A stretch of 64,000 nt of DNA from Oleiagrimonas soli (GTDB lineage Bacteria > Pseudomonadota > Gammaproteobacteria > Xanthomonadales > Rhodanobacteraceae): the NCBI RefSeq assembly GCF_000761445.1, contig NZ_KN196470.1, forward strand, positions 1,596,823 to 1,660,822, given 5' to 3'. Of the stretch, positions 57,368 to 64,000 are shown in pieces. The notes below the pieces were generated by a model. The model did not search any database, was not told the origin of the DNA, and saw only the letters and a list, made by a program, of their open reading frames with translations. Position 1 is the first letter of the stretch. Each line of letters opens with the position of its first letter. The translations under genes and the position numbers were made by a program.

Positions 57368-58201
57368 GCAGCAGCAAGCTCCCGGGGATGCCGCCAGAGC
57401 GGCATCCCCGGGAGCAGCCATTGAGGCAAGCGTTTGATTCAGGTGCCTGCATGGTTGTGCTGCACGGTCGAACATCGCCGGCCGACGCATTACATGATCC
57501 TAATATGGTGCGGGTCCGGCGCAGAATGATACCGATGGCGTGTGCTAGCCCTCAGCGGCGGTCTTGAAGGTCATCAAGAAGCAATCTCGTCACCACTGGA
57601 CGTTGACTGTGCCGAGGACGGGGTCACCATTTCGCCGCCCCGTCAATAGAGCCATAAACGCCCGTCTCCTTGTTGCCGGGGAGGTGCCCGTCGGTCAACG
57701 CGGGATTCGTCCAGGTGCGCGCTTGCACTACACAGAATCACGGGTTCTTTCGTCCCAACCCTTCGTGGCTCGGTCCGCGTGCGGTCCTGCCTGCTACGTG
57801 ATGGCCGGCAGGCGAGGCCATTCAGAGTCACAGGCTTGGAGCCAACCTCGTTCCGGTCTGCGACCGCCGGGACGATCATCCGAAGTCGCGCTTAGACGAA
57901 CGGGACCAGGTTCACTGACAACCGTTTGATTTGCGTGGAGTGGAGAGTGATTTCCTCCACCGACCGGCCGCTTCTGGCCGTGGGCCGCCCTCGCGGCCAT
58001 GATAGTACCCGAGGATGATCCGATTAGCCGAGAGCGACCCGAAGCAGTCACCAACACCTACCCGAAAATGGCGAAAATGCTGTCAGGAACCATTTTCACG
58101 GTGGTCGTGGACCAGAAATGGTGTGATGGCATGGCGGGAGTGAACCTGGGCATGTTTTCCCGGTCCTCACCTGAGAGGACATCGCATCTCCGGAGCCATG
58201 G
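57368..58201. other. Gene-poor stretch of about 830 bp
   Basis: No supported gene. Short frames on both strands lack RBSs. It has GC-rich inverted sequence (about 57960-58000, GGCCGCTTCTGGCC nearby) and the second copy of a 15-base sequence at 58035-58049. It resembles the gene-poor stretch before the orphan gene in composition, so the two may be the flanks of one acquired block. Confidence 0.5.
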
Positions 58202-59416
58202 ATGAGTCTGAGCTACGCGCGCTTGCGCCAGTTGCATTTCCGCAGATCGCTCGCCGAGCGCTTCCGCGGCATGGCAAAGACCGCCGTCGTGGGCATGGGG
58301 TTTTTCGGTAGTGCGGGCGTGTTTGCCATCGCTAGCTTGATGGTCGTTCTGGCCGATGGTCTGATGGCGCTGATGCACGCGCATGTGGGAGTGGTCGAGC
58401 GGCTGGGCATTCTGCTTGGCTGGCAGTGCGTGACACTGGAGTTGTTGTGGCTGCTGCACGGGGCAATCTTCATGCGTGATGCGGAGCCGTTCCTTGCGGC
58501 GTTGCCCATTCCCGATGCTGCCGTCTGGCGCGCCGATTTGCGCATCGTCATGCAATGTTATTCGGTGCTCTGGCTGCCGCTGATATGGCTGCTCTACATG
58601 CTATGGAGTCAGGGTCCGTCGCTGCAGGCGGTGTCGGCGAGCGTGTCGTACTTGGTGATGGTCGGCGCAGGCATGGTGTTAAACGTGTTGTTGTTGCGCA
58701 ACGCCTATCGTCGCGCTGCCGTGATGGTTTTACCCATGCTTGTGTTGATGGTGTTCCGGCCGCAAAGTGTGCTCGGTGCTGTCGCCATGCTTGTTACAGC
58801 GGCTATCGCCATGACGTTCGCTTTTCGCCCACGGCGGGCACGGTTTCAGGCGCTTCGATCAACGGGCCGGTCACGTGCGATCTTCGAGCGTATCGCACTG
58901 GCGAGCGCGCTGGTCATGCCTGTGTCTTTGCATGCCTTACGCGAGTCGCTGGTGGTTCGAGGAGGCTATCTGCTTGGTGCGTGGGCGCTGGCGATGACCC
59001 TGCTCGCAGGCCATGCGCCGAGCGTCGGTCTCGCCACGGCGCTTCTGATCGGCTTGATGGCGATCGCGTCGGCTGCGTTGTATCGATTGCCGGTGCTTGT
59101 GCGCGGCATGATGCTGGAGCGGCTGGACTTCCTGGCAGGCCACTGCGCATTCCGAAGGCGCGTTACTTGGTTTGCCGTACTGCCGCCGGTGGTGCTTTTC
59201 TCGCTCTGCATGAGCGCGTACTGGCAGACTGCGGTCCGCGCGTTGCCTCCTGGAACGTCTCATGCGGCTCTGCCTAGTTATCCGCTGCTCGGCTATGCGG
59301 GACTGTTTGCACTGGGCGCATTCAGCGCGAACTGGACGCGCGACACGATGCGGTGGCTGATGCCGACGGCGCATGTCGTACTCACACTGATTTTTCTGAC
59401 GGCGGCGCTTTCATGA
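58202..59416 (+). CDS. ABC-type transporter membrane subunit, xanthomonad type
   Basis: This 404-aa protein has about ten predicted membrane helices (for example FGSAGVFAIASLMVVLADGL, WLPLIWLLYMLWSQG, YLVMVGAGMVLNVLLL, VLPMLVLMVFRP, LATALLIGLMAIASAALYRL, LLGYAGLFALGAFSANW). No known-family motif, but it overlaps the ATP-binding gene by 4 bp (ATGA), the arrangement of a two-component ABC exporter. Similar large membrane proteins of unknown function with ATPase partners occur in Lysobacterales. GGAG lies 6 nt before the ATG at 58202. The substrate is unknown. Confidence 0.72.
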   Translation: MSLSYARLRQLHFRRSLAERFRGMAKTAVVGMGFFGSAGVFAIASLMVVLADGLMALMHAHVGVVERLGILLGWQCVTLELLWLLHGAIFMRDAEPFLAALPIPDAAVWRADLRIVMQCYSVLWLPLIWLLYMLWSQGPSLQAVSASVSYLVMVGAGMVLNVLLLRNAYRRAAVMVLPMLVLMVFRPQSVLGAVAMLVTAAIAMTFAFRPRRARFQALRSTGRSRAIFERIALASALVMPVSLHALRESLVVRGGYLLGAWALAMTLLAGHAPSVGLATALLIGLMAIASAALYRLPVLVRGMMLERLDFLAGHCAFRRRVTWFAVLPPVVLFSLCMSAYWQTAVRALPPGTSHAALPSYPLLGYAGLFALGAFSANWTRDTMRWLMPTAHVVLTLIFLTAALS

Positions 59417-60042
59417 ATTCCATCGAATCGCTTGGCTTGCATGAACTGACGTTGCCGTTCGGGCAGGTGAGGGCGCTTACACGCACGTTCGGCTTAGGAC
59501 TGCATCTGGTCGTGGGTCCCAACGGAATTGGCAAGACGTCGCTGCTGCGAGCCATTGCCGGAGCGTTGTCGCCAATGACCGGAGTGATTCGCCTGGGCGA
59601 TGTACCCATGAAGCGGCATTCAGATCGCGTATTGCTGGCTCCGGGCGCGCCTCCTGCCATTCCCTGGCTGCGTGCGGGCATGCTGATCGACTTCGTGACT
59701 TCGCTGTATCCGTCGAGTCGCCGTTCACTCGAATATCGGACTCACGTGCTGGAGCAACTGCAGCTGAGTCACGCTGTCGATGCACCGCTCGGGACGCTTT
59801 CGGCCGGCATGGCCAAGAAAATTCTGCTGGCGGCGACCCTGATCGCGGCACCGTCGGTCATGCTGTTCGACGAACCGATCAACGAGATCGACGCCGCGTC
59901 ACGCGATGCGCTGCTGACCCTGCTGGCAGATTATCAACGCGACCGGATCATGCTGGTCTCGACGCATCATGTGGCTCCTTTTCGGGAGATGGCCGCCAGT
60001 ATGCTGACATTAGGTGAAACTGGCGTACCTTCGGTGTCCTAG
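59413..60042 (+). CDS. ABC transporter ATP-binding protein
   Basis: This 209-aa protein is a compact ABC ATPase: Walker A G35-PNGIGKT42, Q-loop region VLLAPGAPPAIPWL lacking a classical Gln, signature LSAGMAKKI (in place of LSGGQ), Walker B VMLFDEPINEID and H-loop STHHVAP. It is short, with a truncated Q-loop, as in many small-exporter ATPases such as CcmA-like ones. It pairs with the membrane subunit upstream through a 4-bp overlap. The substrate is not evident. Confidence 0.9.
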   Translation: MNSIESLGLHELTLPFGQVRALTRTFGLGLHLVVGPNGIGKTSLLRAIAGALSPMTGVIRLGDVPMKRHSDRVLLAPGAPPAIPWLRAGMLIDFVTSLYPSSRRSLEYRTHVLEQLQLSHAVDAPLGTLSAGMAKKILLAATLIAAPSVMLFDEPINEIDAASRDALLTLLADYQRDRIMLVSTHHVAPFREMAASMLTLGETGVPSVS

Positions 60043-60101
60043 GTTCGCAGGTTGGGCTGACAAAGAAAGCCCATCAGGTTCTAGGTCGCGTAAGCCACCA
60101 C

Positions 60102-61649
60102 TCAATGCATCGTCTCCGCCCCACCACTGGCGAACGGCGGCTTGGCGAACCACAGCACCGGGATCAGGCATACGAACAGCACGGCGCAGCACCAGAACAC
60201 GTCATTGACCGACAGCGTCAGCGCTTCGCGGGTGATGACGCGTTCGACCACGGCCCAGGCGCGTTCGCCGGTGATGCCGCCGGCATGCAGGGTTTGCAGG
60301 TAGCTTTCCGCGGCCGGGTTGGCGTGGTTGACGTGCTCGGTGAGCATGGCCTGGTGATAGTCGGCGCGGTGTTGCCACAGGGTCACGGTGACGGCCGTGG
60401 ATACGCTCGACGCCATGGTGCGGAAGAAGTTGGCCAGGCCCGAGGCGGTGGCGACTTCGTGGTCCTTCAGGCCCGACAGAATGATCTGGTTCAGCGGAAT
60501 GAAGAAGCAGGGGATCGCCAGGCCCATGACGAAGCGCGGCATGATGAGGCTGCCGAACGAGGCGTCGTTGTTGAAGGTGGAGAACCAGTACGAGGTGATC
60601 GCGAACACGGCGAACGAAAACGTCACTACCGCGCGCAGTTCCAGCCGGTCGATGTTGCGGCCGATCACCGGTGACAACAAGAAGGCGAGGATGCCGACCG
60701 GCGCCGTCGCCAGACCGGCCCAGGTGGCGGTGTAGTCGAGGTTGACCTGCAGCCACAGCGGGAACACCACGTTGATGCCGAAGAAGGCCATCATGCCCAG
60801 CGCCAGGGCGATCACGCCGACGGTGAAGTTGCGCTTGCGGAACAGCGACAGGTCGACAATCGGGTGCTTGGCCATCAGTTCCCAGGCGACCAGGAAGGTC
60901 AGGCAGACCAGCGCGATGATGCCCAGGGTCGTGATCAGCGGCGAGGAGAACCAGTCCTTGTCGTTGCCGTTGTCGAGCATGAACTGCAGACAGCCCACGC
61001 CGACCACCAGCAGACCCAGGCCGACGATGTCGATAGGCACCTTGATCGTCTTGGTCTCGCGCTTGCGCATGATGCCCCACACCACCGCGCCGGCCAGCAA
61101 GCCCACTGGCACGTTGATGAAGAAGATCCACGGCCACGACAGGTTGTCGGTGATGTAGCCGCCGAGGATGGGGCCGAAGATCGGCGCGATGACCACGGTC
61201 ATGGCCCACATCGCCAGCGCCATGCCCTTGCGTTCGACCGGGTAGGCGGCCAGCAGCAGAGCCAGCGAGAGCGCTACCATCGGACCGGAGCCGGCACCCT
61301 GCAGCAGGCGGAAGATCACCAGCATCGGCATGCTGGTGGCCATGCCGCAGAGCATGGAGAACGTCACGAACAGCAACAGCGCGGTGACGAAGGTGCGCAC
61401 TTCGCCGAAGCGTTTGGCGATCCAGCCGGTCAGCGGCTGCATGATGGCGCTGGCCAGCGCGTAGGAACTGATCGCCCAGGTGCCTTCCTGCGGACTCACC
61501 GCCAGCGCGCCGGCGATGTGCGGCACCGCGACGTTGACGATGGTCAGATCGAGAATCTCCATGAAGGTGGCGAAGGAGATCGCGATCGTGAGCAGCACCA
61601 ACGGGGTGCCATGCAGCGGTTTGTTCGGCGCTGGTGCGTTCGAGGACAT
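60102..61649 (-). CDS. emrB: DHA2-family multidrug MFS transporter, EmrB-like
   Basis: This 515-aa protein has 14 predicted membrane helices, the DHA2/EmrB topology. Motifs: FMEILDLTIVNVAVPHIAGA in helix 1 (D-x-T-I-V-N-V-A-x-P), AISSYALASAIMQPLTGWIA, and GPILGGYITDNLSWPWIFFI with NVPVG. It should extrude drugs or toxic metabolites by proton antiport, linked to the EmrA adaptor and outer membrane factor upstream in the same operon. Terminal sequence is on the minus strand; the ATG at 61649 has GGAA upstream. Confidence 0.92.
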   Translation of the reverse strand: MSSNAPAPNKPLHGTPLVLLTIAISFATFMEILDLTIVNVAVPHIAGALAVSPQEGTWAISSYALASAIMQPLTGWIAKRFGEVRTFVTALLLFVTFSMLCGMATSMPMLVIFRLLQGAGSGPMVALSLALLLAAYPVERKGMALAMWAMTVVIAPIFGPILGGYITDNLSWPWIFFINVPVGLLAGAVVWGIMRKRETKTIKVPIDIVGLGLLVVGVGCLQFMLDNGNDKDWFSSPLITTLGIIALVCLTFLVAWELMAKHPIVDLSLFRKRNFTVGVIALALGMMAFFGINVVFPLWLQVNLDYTATWAGLATAPVGILAFLLSPVIGRNIDRLELRAVVTFSFAVFAITSYWFSTFNNDASFGSLIMPRFVMGLAIPCFFIPLNQIILSGLKDHEVATASGLANFFRTMASSVSTAVTVTLWQHRADYHQAMLTEHVNHANPAAESYLQTLHAGGITGERAWAVVERVITREALTLSVNDVFWCCAVLFVCLIPVLWFAKPPFASGGAETMH

Positions 61650-61718
61650 CGCGTTCGGAGTTCCCGGTGAGTCGGCGCGACCGTGGCCGCGCCGTGGTTC
61701 GGCAGGCGAGGGGCGCGG

Positions 61719-62909
61719 TTACTTGGTGCCGAGATTGGCCTGGATGATGGCGTCGGCCTCGCGCTTGGCTTCGGTCAGATCGCGGTCGTAGACGCCGGTC
61801 TTCGAGACCGCCTGATCCGTCGGCTGCTGGGCCAGCACGCGGCCGTCGCGGTTGTGCGTGTCGACGTTGACCTCGGTGGACAGGCCGACGCGCAGCGGAT
61901 GCTCGCGCAGTTCCTTCGGGTCGATCGAGATGCGCACCGGCACACGCTGCACCACCTTGATCCAGTTGCCCGACGCATTCTGCGGCGGCAGCAGGGCGAA
62001 CGCGCTGCCGGTGCCGGCGCCGAGGCCGACGACTTTGCCGTGGAAGGCCAGACCGTCGTAGATGTCCGGCTTGATCTCGACCGGCTGGCCGATGCGGATG
62101 TGGGCCAGCTGCACTTCCTTGAAGTTGGCCTCGACCCACAGATTATTGAGCGGAATCACCTGCATCAGCGGCGCGCCCGGCTGCACCTGCTGGCCGACCT
62201 GCACGCTGCGCTGGGCGACGTAACCGTCGACCGGCGCGACGATGGCGGTGCGATGCGCGGCGAGCCACGCGGAGCGGAATGCGGCACGCGCCTGCATCAC
62301 CGCCGGGTTGTGCTCGATGTCGGTGCCGTCGATGGCGGCATGCGCGGCGGTGGCGTTGCGCTGGGCGACTTCGAGCGCGCTCTGCGCGGTGCGCACACGG
62401 TCGCGCAGGTGCGCCATTTCCTCGGGGGCCACGGCCTGCTGCTTGAGCAGCGGCTCGCGGCGCTTGAGGTCGGCGCGGGCCAGACTCAGTTCGACCTTGC
62501 GCGCGTCGACGGCGGCGTCGGCCTGGGCGGCGTTGGCGAAGGCCTGACGCACGCGGCGCACGGCTTCGGCCAGCGCGCTGCGCGCCTTGGCCAGGTTGAC
62601 GTCGGTGTCGGTGCGGTCGAGCTTGACCAGCGTCTGGCCGGCGTGGACCAGATCGGTGTCGTCAGCCATCACCGCGACCACCGTGCCGGGAATCTGCGAG
62701 CTGACCGTGACCTGGTTGCCTTTGACGTAGGCGTCGTCGGTGACTTCACGCTGCGAGAACACGAATAGCCACAGCAGGAACCAGATCAGGCCGGCCAGTA
62801 CGAACACGCCGCCGATGATCAGCAGGATGCGTTTGCGCTTGCCGTTGCCGGCGGCGTTCTCGTCGCCGTTGTTCTTGGCGTCGGTCGTCTTGTCGTCTTG
62901 GGCGCTCAT
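61719..62909 (-). CDS. emrA: HlyD/EmrA-family membrane fusion protein
   Basis: This 396-aa protein has an N-terminal cytoplasmic tail, one membrane helix (about 28-50, ILLIIGGVFVLAGLIWFLLW), then the periplasmic adaptor: lipoyl half VTDDAYVKGNQVTVSSQIPG, a long alpha-helical hairpin (about 95-195), second lipoyl half APVDGYVAQRSVQVGQQVQP and the beta-barrel WVEANFKEVQLAHIRIGQPV. This is the EmrA order. It bridges EmrB to the outer membrane factor. Its ATG overlaps the stop of the outer membrane gene (62906-62909), so the operon is coupled; emrB starts 69 bp downstream. Confidence 0.93.
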   Translation of the reverse strand: MSAQDDKTTDAKNNGDENAAGNGKRKRILLIIGGVFVLAGLIWFLLWLFVFSQREVTDDAYVKGNQVTVSSQIPGTVVAVMADDTDLVHAGQTLVKLDRTDTDVNLAKARSALAEAVRRVRQAFANAAQADAAVDARKVELSLARADLKRREPLLKQQAVAPEEMAHLRDRVRTAQSALEVAQRNATAAHAAIDGTDIEHNPAVMQARAAFRSAWLAAHRTAIVAPVDGYVAQRSVQVGQQVQPGAPLMQVIPLNNLWVEANFKEVQLAHIRIGQPVEIKPDIYDGLAFHGKVVGLGAGTGSAFALLPPQNASGNWIKVVQRVPVRISIDPKELREHPLRVGLSTEVNVDTHNRDGRVLAQQPTDQAVSKTGVYDRDLTEAKREADAIIQANLGTK

Positions 62910-64000
62910 AGGGTCGGTTTCCGCGCGGAAGAGGTGGCAGGAGCCGGGGCGGTCGTGTCATCGGCCGTCGCCGGAGCGTGTTCGAGGTGGTAGCCGCCGC
63001 CGAGGGCCTGGATCAGACCGACATCGGCGTCGAGGACCTGGGCGGTGAGCTGCAGGCGCGCATCGCGCTGCTGCAGCACCTGCGCACGGGCCTGCAGGAC
63101 GGGCTGGATGTCGGTGAGGCCCTGGCGCTGGCGTGCTTCGGCATTGCCTTGCAACGCGCTGACGGCCTGCAATTGCGCCTGTTGCTCGTGACGCTGGGCA
63201 CGCAGACGCTGCAGGTCCAGCACCTGGGTGGAGACTTCGCGCGCGGCGTTGACCACGGCGTCGTTGTACTGCGCAACCGCCGCCTGCAACTGCGCCTTGG
63301 ACACGCCGTAGCCTGCGCGCAGCAGGCCGCCTTCAAAGATCGGCAGGTGCAGGGCGGGCGTCAGCGCGAATACGCGGCTTTCCGGGTGCAGCAGTTTGCC
63401 CAGGTCGATGCTGGAGAAACCGGCCATCGCGCTGAGGCTGAAGTCCGGGAAGAACTGGGCGCGTGCCGCGTCGGTCTGGCGCAGCGCGGACTCGACTTGC
63501 CAGCGGCGTGCGGCGATGTCGGGGCGGCGTGCGATCAGATCCAGGCCGGCGTCGGCCGGCAGGGTCGTGTTGGCCGCGGGCAGCGGACGTACCTTGAGCT
63601 CGGGCAGCTGCTTCGGCGCGATGCCGATCAGTGCGGCGAGTACGGCGCGACGGATCTGCGCGCTGCCACGCAGCGCCGCGACTTGCTGCCGTGCGGCGGC
63701 CACGCTGGCGCGCGCCTGCTGCAGACGGTCGTTCGGTTCCAGACCGGCCTTGACGCGTACATCCAGCACGTGAACCAGGCGGGTCTGATCACGCACCAGT
63801 TGTTCGGCCAGTTGCAGGCGATGTTGATCGGCCTGCCAGCCGAAGTAGGTGCGGGTGATGCCGACCTGCAGCGCCAGCGCGGCGGCGCTGCGCTCGGCGG
63901 CTGCGGCGCGCACCTGGCCGATGGCGGCCTGCACCGCGGCGCGATTGCCGCCCCACAGATCGAAGTCGTAGCTGCCCTGCACGCCGACGTCGCCCTGGTT
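62906..64000 (-). CDS. NodT-family outer membrane efflux factor, N-terminus outside window
   Basis: The frame runs to the window edge; 364 residues are visible, lacking the N-terminal signal and first part. The TolC/OprM fold shows the repeat pairs: SYDFDLWGGNRAAVQAAIGQ, PDFSLSAMAGFSSIDLGKLL, IARRPDIAARRWQVESALRQ and PALHLPIFEGGLLRAGYGVS. RRPDI and the FEGG turn are typical of NodT-type outer membrane factors. It forms the outer channel of the tripartite pump with EmrA and EmrB, which follow it in the operon. A regulator gene may lie beyond the right edge. Confidence 0.92.
   Translation of the reverse strand, partial: NQGDVGVQGSYDFDLWGGNRAAVQAAIGQVRAAAAERSAAALALQVGITRTYFGWQADQHRLQLAEQLVRDQTRLVHVLDVRVKAGLEPNDRLQQARASVAAARQQVAALRGSAQIRRAVLAALIGIAPKQLPELKVRPLPAANTTLPADAGLDLIARRPDIAARRWQVESALRQTDAARAQFFPDFSLSAMAGFSSIDLGKLLHPESRVFALTPALHLPIFEGGLLRAGYGVSKAQLQAAVAQYNDAVVNAAREVSTQVLDLQRLRAQRHEQQAQLQAVSALQGNAEARQRQGLTDIQPVLQARAQVLQQRDARLQLTAQVLDADVGLIQALGGGYHLEHAPATADDTTAPAPATSSARKPTL

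Noticed and set aside
57643-58057. Minus-strand frames in the gene-poor stretch
   Set aside because: No RBS and Arg/Pro-rich; no sign of a conserved domain.
58068-58205. Short frame ending in an ATGA overlap with the ABC membrane gene, possible small peptide
   Set aside because: No RBS before any start codon, and the ABC gene has its own GGAG; kept only as a weak thought about a cargo peptide.

Overview
The window is a GC-rich (mid-60s percent by eye) bacterial chromosome segment, densely coded on both strands, with no rRNA, recognisable tRNA, CRISPR array or intact insertion sequence. The yhbY-rlmE-ftsH core, the many secreted hydrolases, the DUF2884 protein, TonB-C-like secreted proteins, a CorA/ZntB transporter and an EmrAB-type tripartite pump point to a gammaproteobacterium of the Lysobacterales (Xanthomonadales), plausibly Rhodanobacteraceae such as Dyella or Luteibacter. 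That placement comes from gene content only.

Layout. 1-7 kb: end of a GAF sensor kinase, tex, a DUF2884 protein, a TonB-C protein and an exported class C serine hydrolase. 7.4-17.3 kb: a small membrane protein, an M61 aminopeptidase, an FAD monooxygenase, an XRE/membrane-protein pair with a palindromic operator, soxR with a divergent orphan gene under a textbook SoxR promoter, a formylglycine sulfatase, an M14 peptidase and an exported tyrosine-phosphatase-like protein. 17.4-20.8 kb: two orphan genes facing a graspetide-type RiPP locus (57-aa precursor, terminator, ATP-grasp ligase). 20.9-36.5 kb: a lipoprotein hydrolase, a GH3 beta-glucosidase behind a LacI-type operator, an EEP phosphoesterase, a diguanylate cyclase, a subtilase, two paralogous secreted proteins, an SGNH hydrolase, esterase, LpxH-like phosphatase and fasciclin protein. 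36.5-50.5 kb: ZntB, an AGCS symporter, FKBP isomerase, a secreted nuclease, an EAL/HD-GYP pair, a carboxylesterase, flavin enzymes and an AKR/LysR divergon. 50.5-53.9 kb: Mth938-like, yhbY, rlmE, ftsH. 54-60 kb: a compositionally different stretch with a 907-aa orphan secreted protein, gene-poor flanks and a two-gene ABC transporter. 60.1-64 kb: an outer-membrane-factor/EmrA/EmrB efflux operon running off the right edge.

How genes work together. Three genes concern cyclic di-GMP: a membrane GGDEF protein, and an operon of a degenerate-GGDEF/EAL protein with an HD-GYP protein whose HD motif has become FD. Most other genes encode exported hydrolases that suit a polymer- and peptide-scavenging lifestyle. 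The most promising undescribed system is the minimal graspetide-like locus at 19.35-20.75 kb: the precursor leader carries a PFARIVASE motif like the microviridin recognition helix, its short core is rich in Ser/Thr, Asp and Cys, and a strong terminator separates it from an MvdC/MvdD-like ligase. The SoxR-controlled orphan gene at 12.4-12.8 kb is the second lead.
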